Below, piece after piece: positions 23,972-32,547 of a stretch of 38,563 bases of DNA. Numbering within the stretch: position 1 is the first letter of the stretch; each line of letters starts with the position of its first letter. The position numbers were made by a program, and so were the translations under genes. The stretch spans positions 1-38,563 of the forward strand of contig JAQQAM010000293.1 of the NCBI GenBank assembly GCA_028532905.1. The letters are read 5' to 3'. This DNA comes from Spirochaetales bacterium (GTDB taxonomy: Bacteria > Spirochaetota > Spirochaetia > DSM-2461). Under the pieces are notes generated by a model that searched no databases, was not told the DNA's origin, and worked only from the letters and a program-made list of their open reading frames with translations.

Positions 23972-25411
23972 ATGATTAAAACTGACATTCTGAATCACCA
24001 GCCGTCCTTCAAAGATCCTGTTGAAGCAAGAGAGGCACAATGTAAAAAAGCCTGTTCAGACCTGGTAACAAGCTATGAAAAGATCATAGTTCTGGATGAT
24101 GACCCCACAGGCAGTCAGACTGTCTACGGCCTTCCTGTTTACACCGGGCTGGACAGGGAGTCCCTCAGAGGGGCTATGAATGACCCGTCCTCTGTCGTAT
24201 ATATTCTAACAAACTCCCGTTCCCTTAATCCGGAGGAAAGCACCCGGCTCCATACAAGCCTCCTCTCTGGACTGAAATCCTGCTGGACAAAAAAGAAAGC
24301 TTTTCTTGTGCTGTCCAGAAGCGATTCCACCCTCCGGGGCCACTATCCCCTGGAAACAGAAGTACTGAATCAGGAGATGAAGGACATAAAAGGAGCCGAT
24401 GGGGAGATTCTGATTCCCTTTTTCAAAGAGGGCGGGCGGTATACCCTTAATGATGTACACTATGTGCAGGAAGGAGAAGATCTGATACCGGCAGGTGAAA
24501 CAGAGTTTGCCCGGGACAGTTCATTCTCCTTTACCCGGTCTGATCTGAAAGAATATGTAGCGGAAAAAACAAAAGGCCGAGTTGCCGCCGAAGATGTCAT
24601 ATCCATCAGTCTGGAAGATCTGAGAAGGAATCCGCAGCAGGTTTTCGAAAAACTCACAAAGGCGGAAAACTATGCCCGGATCATTGTGAATGCCGTCTCC
24701 TATGGGGATCTGAAATCTTTTCTGGTTCAGTATGCGGCAGCCGTCTCGACAGGAAAACACTTTATCTTCCGCTGTGCGGCCAGTTTTGTAAAAGTCATTG
24801 CCGGTCTGGATGATCAGAATTACCTGACAGGGGCGGATCTCATTAGAAAGGATGATAAGAACCGCCCGGGACTGATCGTTGCAGGCTCCTATGTGGGAAA
24901 AACCAGCAGGCAGCTGAAAACTCTGAGTGACTCAGGCAGGGTAAAAGAAGTCCGGTTCAATATCCGCACAGCCCTCCATTCCGATCAGCTGGCAGCAGAA
25001 AGGAAGCGCTGCATCCGGAGGACAGAGGATCTCCTGTCCCGGGGGCAAACGGTCTGCCTGTTTACCGAAAACGCGGGGAGCAGGGAGTTTCTGTCTGCCC
25101 ATGAGGGGGAGGAAGGACTCACAGATCTGGAACTGTCCGCCCGTATTTCCGGAGCCCTGGTGAATATTGTATCAGAAATCAAGACCAGGCCGTCCTTTGT
25201 CATGACCAAGGGAGGCATCACCAGCCACGATATAGCCTGCAAAGCCCTGCATCTGATCAAAGCGGAAGTACTGGGTCAGATTGTCCCCGGCGTACCAGTC
25301 TGGCGCTGCGGCAAAGAGGCGAAATGGCCGGAGATTCCCCTGATTATTTTCCCGGGGAATGTGGGCAATGACAATACGGTATCCGAAGTGGTGGCACGAC
25401 TCAGTTCCTGA
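23972..25411 (+). CDS. four-carbon acid sugar kinase family protein (DUF1537, OtnK/DtnK-like)
   Basis: A 479-residue protein of the four-carbon acid sugar kinase family. The N-terminal domain has VLDDDPTGSQTVYG (Asp cluster at 42-44), ILTNSRSLNPEE and LSRSDSTLRGHYP, the sugar-acid binding elements. The C-terminal nucleotide-binding domain has AGSYVGKTSRQLK, TKGGITSHDIACKAL and FPGNVGNDNTV. The family phosphorylates D-threonate, D-erythronate or similar acids on the 4-hydroxyl with ATP. ATG 23972 follows AGGGAG, 15 bases after the transporter. A terminator closes the operon at 25462-25486. No aldolase or dehydrogenase partner is in the window, so the exact acid is not known. Confidence 0.88.
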   Translation: MIKTDILNHQPSFKDPVEAREAQCKKACSDLVTSYEKIIVLDDDPTGSQTVYGLPVYTGLDRESLRGAMNDPSSVVYILTNSRSLNPEESTRLHTSLLSGLKSCWTKKKAFLVLSRSDSTLRGHYPLETEVLNQEMKDIKGADGEILIPFFKEGGRYTLNDVHYVQEGEDLIPAGETEFARDSSFSFTRSDLKEYVAEKTKGRVAAEDVISISLEDLRRNPQQVFEKLTKAENYARIIVNAVSYGDLKSFLVQYAAAVSTGKHFIFRCAASFVKVIAGLDDQNYLTGADLIRKDDKNRPGLIVAGSYVGKTSRQLKTLSDSGRVKEVRFNIRTALHSDQLAAERKRCIRRTEDLLSRGQTVCLFTENAGSREFLSAHEGEEGLTDLELSARISGALVNIVSEIKTRPSFVMTKGGITSHDIACKALHLIKAEVLGQIVPGVPVWRCGKEAKWPEIPLIIFPGNVGNDNTVSEVVARLSS

Positions 25412-25461
25412 AACCGGCCCATTACTGATTTCCCGTAAGGGCAATCAGAAACGATACATCA

Positions 25462-25486
25462 GGCTGCCCGAAAGGGCGGCCCTTTT
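25462..25486 (+). terminator. rho-independent terminator of the transporter-kinase operon
   Basis: GGCTGCCC (25462-25469) pairs with GGGCGGCC (25474-25481) through eight base pairs including one G-U, around a GAAA tetraloop, and is followed by CTTTT. It stands 50 bases past the kinase stop. Confidence 0.85.
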
Positions 25487-25552
25487 GAGTATTAGTCTTT
25501 CTTCCTGAATTGATCTATTATATCAGCAGATTGTCATATTTGGGTTTCGAAA

Positions 25553-25566
25553 CTCTTTTTCAAGAG
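25553..25566 (-). terminator. short hairpin after the EAL gene
   Basis: On the minus strand CTCTT-GAAA-AAGAG (25566-25553) follows directly after the EAL gene stop at 25568, then TTTCG. The stem is short and the T run only three bases, so it is a weak terminator candidate. Confidence 0.35.
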
Positions 25567-25567
25567 C

Positions 25568-28500
25568 TTACATCTTATCCTTAATCCATTCCAGAATGTC
25601 TGTTTCCGGAAGGGGTCTGGAGTAATAATAGCCCTGTATCAGTTCACAGCCATGATCCGCAAGATACTCAATCTGACGGGACGTCTCAGCTCCCTCGGCC
25701 ACAATTTTCTTCTTCAGAGAATGGGCCAGAGAGATCATCGTATCCAGAACAGTCAGATGATTCTCATCCGCCAGGATCTGATCAATAAAGGATTTATCGA
25801 TCTTCATGGTGTCAAAAGGCAGATTCAGCAGGTACTGAAGGGAGGAATAACCGGTACCGAAATCATCAATCGAAATACTGAAACCATACTCCTGCAGCCG
25901 GGAGAGGCTCTCAATGGCATTATAGATTTTGCTGGCGGTAATGCTTTCAGTGACCTCCAGATCCAGAAACCGGGGCTCTATCTGCCTTGATTCCACTGTC
26001 TGAATGAAGTTTTCTATAAAGGAGTGGTTGGAAAACTGCTTGGCAGAGATATTAATTCCCACATGAAAGTCATCATATCCCTGTTCCTGAAGTTTCAGGA
26101 TAAAATCACAGGCTCTTCCCAGAACGAACTCTCCAATATCCATGATAAATCCGTTATCTTCAGAGATGGGAATGAACACATCAGGAGGTATCCATTCACT
26201 GTGATTCCGCTGCCATCTGACAAGGCCCTCAAACCCGGAAATCCGGTTGGTTCGGGGATTGATTTTGGGTTGATAAAACACATCCAGTTCATCCCGGAGA
26301 ATGGACTTCCGCAGATGCATTTCAAGTTCCGAGCGGAATAAAACGGCCTTGTCTTGCTCAGAGTTAAAGTAGCTGTAGGACCCCTTTCGGTTCGCTTTTG
26401 TCCGTTTCAGTGCCGTTTCGGCTTTAACAATCAGATCTTTTTCGCTTGTGCCGTCAAAGGGATAGAGAGAAACACCTATGCTGACAGACAGGTTTACAGA
26501 ATGATCCTTCAGGGCAATGGGCGTTGAAAACAGATCCAGTATCCGTTTAAGAACAATATCCACCTGATTTTTGTCTGTCAGACGGGGAGCCAGAACGGCA
26601 AAATCATCCCCGCCGAAACGGGAGACAAGATCCTCATCCCGGATTCCCGATGTCAGCCGTTCGCTGAACTTCCTTATCAGTTCATCCCCGGAGAGAAAAC
26701 CGTAGCTGTTGTTGATATGCTTCAAGCCGTCCAGATTCAGAATCATGACTGCACAGATTTCACCGCTCCGTTCGGAAGTCTTCAACTCAGACCCCAGAAT
26801 GTCCAGAAACAGGGTTCTGTTGGAAAAACCGGTCAGGGCATCGTATTTGGACATCCAGTTGAGCTCTTCCTCCTGCCTCTTCTTTTCACTGATATCCGTG
26901 AAAATCCCGATGGTTTTCCGATCTTCGGGAGTTTCTCCCATTAAATAGAAAAGATGCAGCCACAAGGAATAAACCTCACCCGACTTACGCCTGCTCAGCA
27001 ATTCTCCGGACCATTCCCCTTTTTCACGAATAGTTTCGGACATTTCCTGTAAAGTTTTCCGGGTAAAGAATTCAGAATAAAAAGTTGAAACATTCTGACC
27101 GACAATCTCTTCTCCGGAATAACCAGAGATTTTCTTATACGACTTGTTTACACGTTCTATCCTGCCATCTGCTCCCATAATAAAAATCGCTTCCAGAGAG
27201 TTCTCAAACATCCTGTCCCAGAGGGACTGGAGATCGGCAAACTCCTGCTCCGCCTTTTTCTTGTCCGATAGATCCCGAATGGCGGCAAAACGGTAGGGTT
27301 TCCCGTTTATATGAATGTTCCGGACCCTTATTTCTACCGGAATATGGATTCCGTCCTTTCGAAGCCCCAGGGCTTCATAGGGGGCTGTGTTTCCAGATGC
27401 TATCCTGTCCTGAACCCGATCCCTGAAGGAAGGAGCAATGATTTTTTCTACAAAATGAGATCCTTCCATTTCCTTGCGGGAAAAACCGAATATTTGTGTA
27501 AACATCCTGTTGGTCTGAACAGTGATTCCCTGGTTATGGATAATGATTCCCTCCCAGGTTGCATCGGAAAACTGCTTTAGTGTCTTCTCTGACTGTTTAC
27601 GCTGCTCCAGAATGATCAGTAGAATGACAGTAGCTGCAGAAAGGAACAGGATGATCAGTATGATCAGCCAGATTTCCAGGGTATAGGACTCATAGAGTGA
27701 AAAGGGACGGTTAATAATCACACTGTCTTCAGGCAGATCCTTCAGGGAGATGCCGAAGCGCTCCAGCTCGGGATAATTGAAAAGATACTGGTTAAACTCT
27801 TCATCCCCTACGGGGATATCTGCAGGAGACTCTCCGTCCAGAATACGCAGTCCGATCCGGGCAATTGTCTCTCCGTGGACAAAGCCGCTTACAACCTTAC
27901 CGCCTATAACCCCCTTCTGAACATTAAAGTCCACCAGTGTATAAAAGGGAACCCGGGAGGCTGATGCAATCTTTTCAGCCATATTCTCATAAGTTGTGAA
28001 AAACCCGTCACGGTCGGCAAAAAACGCCCCGGAGAGAATGAGGGACGTATCCGGAAGAGAGGCGATTTCCTGCTGTAGCTCTTCCAGTGAAAGATTCTCC
28101 GAATGGGTGATTTTTACAGGAAGATCCAGTTTATCCAGCCCGGTTTCAATCTGATTTTTCCAGGCCCGGCCGGTTACCAGATAGTCATTTATTACAAAGA
28201 TTTCTTCCGTACCGGGATGCAGAGACAGCATCAGATTCACCGTTTCCACAGCAGAAGAAACCTCCATAATACCGGTGAAGTCATCATACCCCTCAATCAT
28301 GGACTGATCAAAATCATTGATTCCGCAGAAAACAACGGGAACAGCGGGAAAGAGATCCTCTTGGGTTGCCTTCAGAAATTCCAGGGCATTGTTGTCGGAA
28401 CTGAGGATCAGGGAAAAATCATAACCTGCATATTTGACTCCCAGATAACGGGCAAATTCTTCAGAAAACTTGTCCACACTGAATTCTTTGGAGTCCAAAG

Positions 28501-28702
28501 CCTCATAATGCAGATTAAAGTGTCTGTCTTCTTCATCCAGAACTGACTCAATCCCCCGTAGAATGCTCTCCGGCCAGTTCATCCTGTAGTCATAGGAATT
28601 GAGATAGAGGATATGGGTTACATCTGTGTCATTGTCTGCTGCAACCGGTAAACAAGATACCAGGATCAGTAAGACCATGAGCCCGAGTTGACGGGAAGTC
28701 AT
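25568..28702 (-). CDS. sensor c-di-GMP enzyme: ABC_sub_bind-PAS-PAS-GGDEF-EAL
   Basis: A 1044-residue membrane sensor. A signal segment (1-22) and a periplasmic ABC substrate-binding-like domain (about 29-320, HILYLNSYDYRMNWPESILRG, YTLVDFNVQKGVIGGKVVSG) are followed by a membrane helix (about 344-366) and two PAS domains (about 375-485 and 490-610). The cyclase-like domain (about 617-775) has GGDDF (697-701) instead of GGDEF. The EAL-type domain (about 790-1040) reads EGL at 825-827 but keeps Asn 884, Glu 916, Asp 946 and 947 (DDFGTGYSS), Lys 970 and Glu 1003 (VAEGAE). The phosphodiesterase may therefore be active while the cyclase is doubtful. There is no ribosome-binding site, and the promoter -10 lies 7 bases before ATG 28702. 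Confidence 0.93.
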   Translation of the reverse strand: MTSRQLGLMVLLILVSCLPVAADNDTDVTHILYLNSYDYRMNWPESILRGIESVLDEEDRHFNLHYEALDSKEFSVDKFSEEFARYLGVKYAGYDFSLILSSDNNALEFLKATQEDLFPAVPVVFCGINDFDQSMIEGYDDFTGIMEVSSAVETVNLMLSLHPGTEEIFVINDYLVTGRAWKNQIETGLDKLDLPVKITHSENLSLEELQQEIASLPDTSLILSGAFFADRDGFFTTYENMAEKIASASRVPFYTLVDFNVQKGVIGGKVVSGFVHGETIARIGLRILDGESPADIPVGDEEFNQYLFNYPELERFGISLKDLPEDSVIINRPFSLYESYTLEIWLIILIILFLSAATVILLIILEQRKQSEKTLKQFSDATWEGIIIHNQGITVQTNRMFTQIFGFSRKEMEGSHFVEKIIAPSFRDRVQDRIASGNTAPYEALGLRKDGIHIPVEIRVRNIHINGKPYRFAAIRDLSDKKKAEQEFADLQSLWDRMFENSLEAIFIMGADGRIERVNKSYKKISGYSGEEIVGQNVSTFYSEFFTRKTLQEMSETIREKGEWSGELLSRRKSGEVYSLWLHLFYLMGETPEDRKTIGIFTDISEKKRQEEELNWMSKYDALTGFSNRTLFLDILGSELKTSERSGEICAVMILNLDGLKHINNSYGFLSGDELIRKFSERLTSGIRDEDLVSRFGGDDFAVLAPRLTDKNQVDIVLKRILDLFSTPIALKDHSVNLSVSIGVSLYPFDGTSEKDLIVKAETALKRTKANRKGSYSYFNSEQDKAVLFRSELEMHLRKSILRDELDVFYQPKINPRTNRISGFEGLVRWQRNHSEWIPPDVFIPISEDNGFIMDIGEFVLGRACDFILKLQEQGYDDFHVGINISAKQFSNHSFIENFIQTVESRQIEPRFLDLEVTESITASKIYNAIESLSRLQEYGFSISIDDFGTGYSSLQYLLNLPFDTMKIDKSFIDQILADENHLTVLDTMISLAHSLKKKIVAEGAETSRQIEYLADHGCELIQGYYYSRPLPETDILEWIKDKM

Positions 28703-28709
28703 GTATAAA

Positions 28710-28738
28710 AGTATAAATTAGGATCTTTTAATATACAA
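28710..28738 (-). promoter_or_regulatory. promoter of the EAL gene, abutting the ATG
   Basis: TTGTAT (28733-28738) and TATACT (28710-28715) are 17 bases apart on the minus strand. Seven bases (28703-28709) separate the -10 from ATG 28702, placing the expected transcription start at the A of the start codon. Confidence 0.65.
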
Positions 28739-28798
28739 TTCCGGAATCCTGGTCACTGAATAAAACGGAGAGCCCTGAAATCTCTGAAACAACAGAAC

Positions 28799-29257
28799 TT
28801 AAGAAGAAGATTTAACAACAAACAGACCTGTGAAAACAGCACAGCAACGGGACTCGCCTCTTCTGAACAATCCGGCCTCAACAGTGATCTTTCCCGTGTT
28901 CTTCTTTTCCAGAGAGTTCCGCAGAGATCCGAGACTCTCCGCCTCAGGAGGCAGGCAGCGGCTGATGAAATCCCCTGTAACCGGAAGCAAATAATCAACC
29001 GACTGACGGGCAACCACAATGGAGGCCTCAGGATCAATCTCTTTCATAAGCTCCCGGACCATGGCCCATCCGCTCAGAATAAGACTGACTGCGATACTGC
29101 CGCCGAACACCGTATTGTGATGGTTGCTGTTTTTTTCAAGAGTTCCGGAAATCTCTACCAGTTCCCGGCTGGAGGTTTCGACCTTGAAACCGGCGCAGCG
29201 GGCCAGAGGAATCTCCCCGGTCATCAGAGTCTGCAGTTCCTGTTCCGATTCACTCAT
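28799..29257 (-). CDS. hotdog-fold thioesterase (YiiD C-terminal type)
   Basis: A 152-residue hotdog-fold protein. The active-site region is KNSNHHNTVFGGSIAVSLILSGW (about 42-64), matching the HNTVFGGSL-type motif of the YiiD C-terminal thioesterase family. VARQSVDYLLPVTGDFIS is the following strand pair. Members hydrolyse acyl-CoA or acyl-ACP thioesters, substrate unknown. ATG 29255-29257 follows a strong GGGGGGGAGAT site. It is divergent from the ABC transporter operon and shares the intergenic region with its palindrome, so the two could be controlled together. No partner enzyme is adjacent. Confidence 0.8.
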   Translation of the reverse strand: MSESEQELQTLMTGEIPLARCAGFKVETSSRELVEISGTLEKNSNHHNTVFGGSIAVSLILSGWAMVRELMKEIDPEASIVVARQSVDYLLPVTGDFISRCLPPEAESLGSLRNSLEKKNTGKITVEAGLFRRGESRCCAVFTGLFVVKSSS

Positions 29258-29368
29258 ATCTCCCCCCCTCTACCAGCAGGATTCAGTATAACCGAGAGGG
29301 CCGGAATACTCTCCCCTTTCTGTAAAAAAGAAGAAATATCGGGAAAGTGAATAAAATAAGACTTTTCA

Positions 29369-29392
29369 ATTGTACTATAATAATAGTACAAT
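29369..29392. promoter_or_regulatory. perfect inverted repeat over the -10 of the ABC transporter operon
   Basis: ATTGTACTAT (29369-29378) and ATAGTACAAT (29383-29392) are a perfect 10-base inverted repeat around AATA. A consensus TATAAT (29376-29381) lies inside it, 34 bases before ATG 29415. The size, symmetry and place are those of a repressor operator (GntR, TetR or MarR type). No regulator gene is adjacent. A matching -35 is not clear. Confidence 0.7.
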
Positions 29393-29414
29393 AATACATA
29401 TCAGGGAGGAGCCC

Positions 29415-30098
29415 ATGATCCGGATTCAGAATGTATCAAAGACCTACAGGAGCGGTGATCTTGCCGTTCATGCTCTAAAGGATATCAGCCTTACAATAGA
29501 GAGCGGCGCCTTTCTGGCTGTTGCCGGACCCTCGGGTTCCGGAAAGACAACACTTCTAAACTGTGTGGGCTGTATAGATCAGGCCGACTCCGGTCTGATA
29601 AGCATCGGAGAAGATATGGTGTCTGAGATGGATAATACGGGCAGAACCCAGTTCCGCCGCAGAAACCTGGGCTTCATCTTTCAGAGCTACAATCTGATAC
29701 CGGTCCTCACGACCTATGAGAATATTGCCCTGGCTCTGCAGCTGAACTCTAACAATACAAAAGAAATTGACAGAAAAACCAGAGAGATTCTGAGAGAAGT
29801 GGGGCTCCAGGGGCTGGAAGACCGGCGTCCCAGCCGCCTGAGCGGGGGGCAGCAGCAGAGGGTAGCGGTGGCCAGAGCCCTGGTGGGCAATCCGAAACTG
29901 ATCCTGGCCGACGAACCCACGGCCAACCTGGACTCCCATACGGGTGAAGCCATTCTGGATCTGATGAAAGAGATGAACAGACGCCACGGCATAACCTTTA
30001 TTTTCTCCACCCACGACAAAATGGTTATGGAACGGGCGGACAGACTGATCCGTCTTCATGACGGTGAGATACAGTCGGATACAGGAGGGAAACAATGA
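29415..30098 (+). CDS. ABC transporter ATP-binding protein (LolD/MacB type)
   Basis: A 227-residue ATPase with Walker A GPSGSGKTT (38-46), a Q-loop in FIFQSYNLIPVLTTYENI, signature LSGGQQQRVAVARAL and Walker B LILADEPTANLD. The sequence is typical of the MacB/LolD/FtsE group, which works with FtsX-like permeases to move lipoproteins, peptides or drugs rather than to import nutrients. ATG 29415 follows GGGAGGAGCCC; the frame upstream runs through the operator and is not used. The next gene overlaps the stop by 4 bases (ATGA), and a second permease follows, so the three form one transporter. Confidence 0.93.
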   Translation: MIRIQNVSKTYRSGDLAVHALKDISLTIESGAFLAVAGPSGSGKTTLLNCVGCIDQADSGLISIGEDMVSEMDNTGRTQFRRRNLGFIFQSYNLIPVLTTYENIALALQLNSNNTKEIDRKTREILREVGLQGLEDRRPSRLSGGQQQRVAVARALVGNPKLILADEPTANLDSHTGEAILDLMKEMNRRHGITFIFSTHDKMVMERADRLIRLHDGEIQSDTGGKQ

Positions 30099-31321
30099 AG
30101 CTGCTGAAACTCTCATTTCTGAATCTGTTCCGCTACCATAAAAGGACCCTCATTACAGCCTCGGCACTGGCCTACGGGATTCTCATGTTTGTGTTTATCG
30201 ATTCATTCATGTCCGGAGCCAATGAGGAGAGCTTCCGGAACTACCGGATTCATGACACAGGAGACGGACAGATCCTGGCAGCCGGCTGGTGGGAGAACAA
30301 AGATGAGGTCTCTCTGGATTATCTGATTGAAGACAGAACCTCCCTGGAGGCGAAACTCACCGGATTGCAGGCCTATACCCCCCACCTGGATTTTCCGGCG
30401 GATTTTCTGTTCTACAAGGCCGACGGTTTTGTGGAGGACGGAGATTTACCTGTTGTGGTCAGGGCCATTGACCCGGCCACAGCCCCTCTGGTATTTGACC
30501 AGTATAAGCATATTGAAGACGGAACCATGGTGAGGGACAATCAGTACGGCATTCTCCTGGGCAGCTGGTTTGCCGGAAAACTGGGAGCCTCCGTGGGAGC
30601 GCCTGTCCTGCTTCAGGTAAAAACCCGCTACGGCTCTACCGATGTCATTGAACTGGAAGTGACGGGGATTATCCATACAGGGGACTCCTCCCTCAACAGA
30701 AAAGCGGTATACATACCTCTGACTATTGCAGATGAATATCTGGAGACCGACGGAGCCGTCACAGGGTATACCCTATTGGGTTCTGATAAAGATCTTGCAG
30801 CCCTGAAAGACAGTCTGGAGCAAGGGCTCCGGTATCTCAGTTTTTTCGATCTCACCTACGATTTTCAATCCATGGCGGCCATGTCAGACAGCTTTATTAT
30901 CATAATCATTTTCCTGATCTTCGTCATTGCCTCGGTGGGAGTCAGCAATACCATGATGATGGGAATTTATGAAAGACGGTATGAAGTGGGTATGATGCGC
31001 TCCCTGGGCATGACGAACAGGGAGATCATGAACAGCTTTATTCTGGAAGCCATGGGAATCGGTTTGATTGGCATAGGCATCGGTTTTGCCCTGGCCATCC
31101 CCCTGAATGTGTTTCTGGTTAATCACGGTATAGACTACGGCTTTATGCTCAAGGATTTTGATGTGGGTTACAGAACCACCGGTGTTCTCCATGGCAAATG
31201 GAAAGCCGGCTCCTTTCTCTACTCCGCAGTCACAGGACTGGTGGTTTCAGGGATTATGGCTGTCATACCGGCCCGCCGTATACTGACCAGACCCATAGCC
31301 GACAATCTGAGAATGAAATAG
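30095..31321 (+). CDS. ABC transporter permease, FtsX/MacB type (first)
   Basis: A 408-residue permease. One N-terminal membrane helix (about 20-38, ITASALAYGILMFVFIDSF) is followed by a large extracytoplasmic domain (about 40-265) and three C-terminal helices: IIIIFLIFVIASVGVSNTMMM, then ILEAMGIGLIGIGIGFALAIPL, then the last near SAVTGLVVSGIMAVIPA. YERRYEVGMMRSLGMTNREIM is the cytoplasmic coupling loop that contacts the ATPase. This is the usual MacB/LolC-like fold. The gene is coupled to the ATPase gene and followed 10 bases later by a second permease of the same type, with which it should dimerise. Substrate unknown; lipoprotein or peptide export is the family's normal range. Confidence 0.92.
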   Translation: MKLLKLSFLNLFRYHKRTLITASALAYGILMFVFIDSFMSGANEESFRNYRIHDTGDGQILAAGWWENKDEVSLDYLIEDRTSLEAKLTGLQAYTPHLDFPADFLFYKADGFVEDGDLPVVVRAIDPATAPLVFDQYKHIEDGTMVRDNQYGILLGSWFAGKLGASVGAPVLLQVKTRYGSTDVIELEVTGIIHTGDSSLNRKAVYIPLTIADEYLETDGAVTGYTLLGSDKDLAALKDSLEQGLRYLSFFDLTYDFQSMAAMSDSFIIIIIFLIFVIASVGVSNTMMMGIYERRYEVGMMRSLGMTNREIMNSFILEAMGIGLIGIGIGFALAIPLNVFLVNHGIDYGFMLKDFDVGYRTTGVLHGKWKAGSFLYSAVTGLVVSGIMAVIPARRILTRPIADNLRMK

Positions 31322-31331
31322 GAGGCCCCGG

Positions 31332-32546
31332 ATGAAACTCTTACCCATAGCCATAAGAAATGTGAAACGAAGCGGCCGGAGAAGTATTCTTTCAGGGTTT
31401 GCCATTGCCCTCTCCACACTGCTGTGCATCTTTATGATCTGTTTCATCCTGGGGGTGATGGATGATTATGATGCCATGCTCCTCAATTACTCCACCGGTA
31501 TGGTACAGGTCAGAGACAGACTCTACTATGAGTATGACTACCTGAACCCGGTCCAGTATTTTGTCCGGGATGAGGCGGCGGTCCGCCGGGAAACGATGAA
31601 AACGAAAGGGGCTGTGCAGGCGGTTTCCAGAATCCACATTCCCGGCAAATTGTACATTGAGGGAAAAGAGACAGGCGGATACGGACTGGCCGTAGACTTT
31701 GCCAATGAAGTCATGGATTTCCAGGGGATGCTCCAGGAGGGACGCTACCCTGAAGGATCAGACAGAGAGATGGTCATCGGGGCCCGTCTGGCTGAAAAAA
31801 ACGGACTGTCCACCGGGGACAAAATCACTGTTCTGACCTCCACGGCCTCCAGAGGCAGCAATGCCATGACCTTCAGGATAAGCGGGATCATCGCCTTTCC
31901 CAATACTGTGATGACCGAGTGGTATCTGATCCCCCTGGCACAGGGGCAGAAGCTGACGGGAATGGCCGGAGGGGCCTCTGAGGTGCTGCTGTATCTGGAG
32001 GAAATGAAAACAGCAGAAGCAGCTGTGGAAAGCCTGGAAACCCGTCTGGACTCCTATCTGGAGGCGAAGGCCTACTCCGACCTTAACCTGATGTTCAACT
32101 ACATGCGGCTGGGGAAGTTTGTCTACTTCGTGATGGCCGCCTTCTTCGTTCTCCTGGGCTGTACGGTCATTATCAACACAATGATGATGCTGGTCTATGA
32201 GAGGGTCCGGGAGATCGGGATTCTCAGCTCCATGGGTTTTACACCCGCCGAAGTGTCCAGGCTCTTTTTCCTGGAGGCCCTGATCATCAGTCTGGTCTCT
32301 GCTCTGATAGGCATGACCATAGGCGCCTGGCTGGTGTACAAGACGGGGCAGATCGGACTGGATATCGGAAGCATGGATCTCATGGACAATGTGGATATTG
32401 ACTATCCCATGGTATTCAGACCCGTTTTGAGTATCAGAGCTATACTCATTTCTGCCCTGATGGCCATGGGCATCACCTCATCGGTAGCCTTTATTCCCGC
32501 CCGGAAGGCGGCCAGAATGGAACCAGTGGAAGCTCTGAATGCCTGA
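31332..32546 (+). CDS. ABC transporter permease, FtsX/MacB type (second)
   Basis: A 404-residue permease with the same layout as its neighbour: an N-terminal helix (about 17-40, ILSGFAIALSTLLCIFMICFIL), an extracytoplasmic domain of about 220 residues, and three C-terminal helices starting at VYFVMAAFFVLLGCTVIINTMMM. The coupling loop is YERVREIGILSSMGFTPAEV. The two permeases differ widely in sequence outside the helices, so they are an old heterodimer rather than a recent duplication. ATG 31332 follows GGAGG. No periplasmic adaptor, LolA-like carrier or outer-membrane gene follows; instead a gene on the other strand converges with only one base between the stops. Confidence 0.92.
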   Translation: MKLLPIAIRNVKRSGRRSILSGFAIALSTLLCIFMICFILGVMDDYDAMLLNYSTGMVQVRDRLYYEYDYLNPVQYFVRDEAAVRRETMKTKGAVQAVSRIHIPGKLYIEGKETGGYGLAVDFANEVMDFQGMLQEGRYPEGSDREMVIGARLAEKNGLSTGDKITVLTSTASRGSNAMTFRISGIIAFPNTVMTEWYLIPLAQGQKLTGMAGGASEVLLYLEEMKTAEAAVESLETRLDSYLEAKAYSDLNLMFNYMRLGKFVYFVMAAFFVLLGCTVIINTMMMLVYERVREIGILSSMGFTPAEVSRLFFLEALIISLVSALIGMTIGAWLVYKTGQIGLDIGSMDLMDNVDIDYPMVFRPVLSIRAILISALMAMGITSSVAFIPARKAARMEPVEALNA

Positions 32547-32547
32547 A

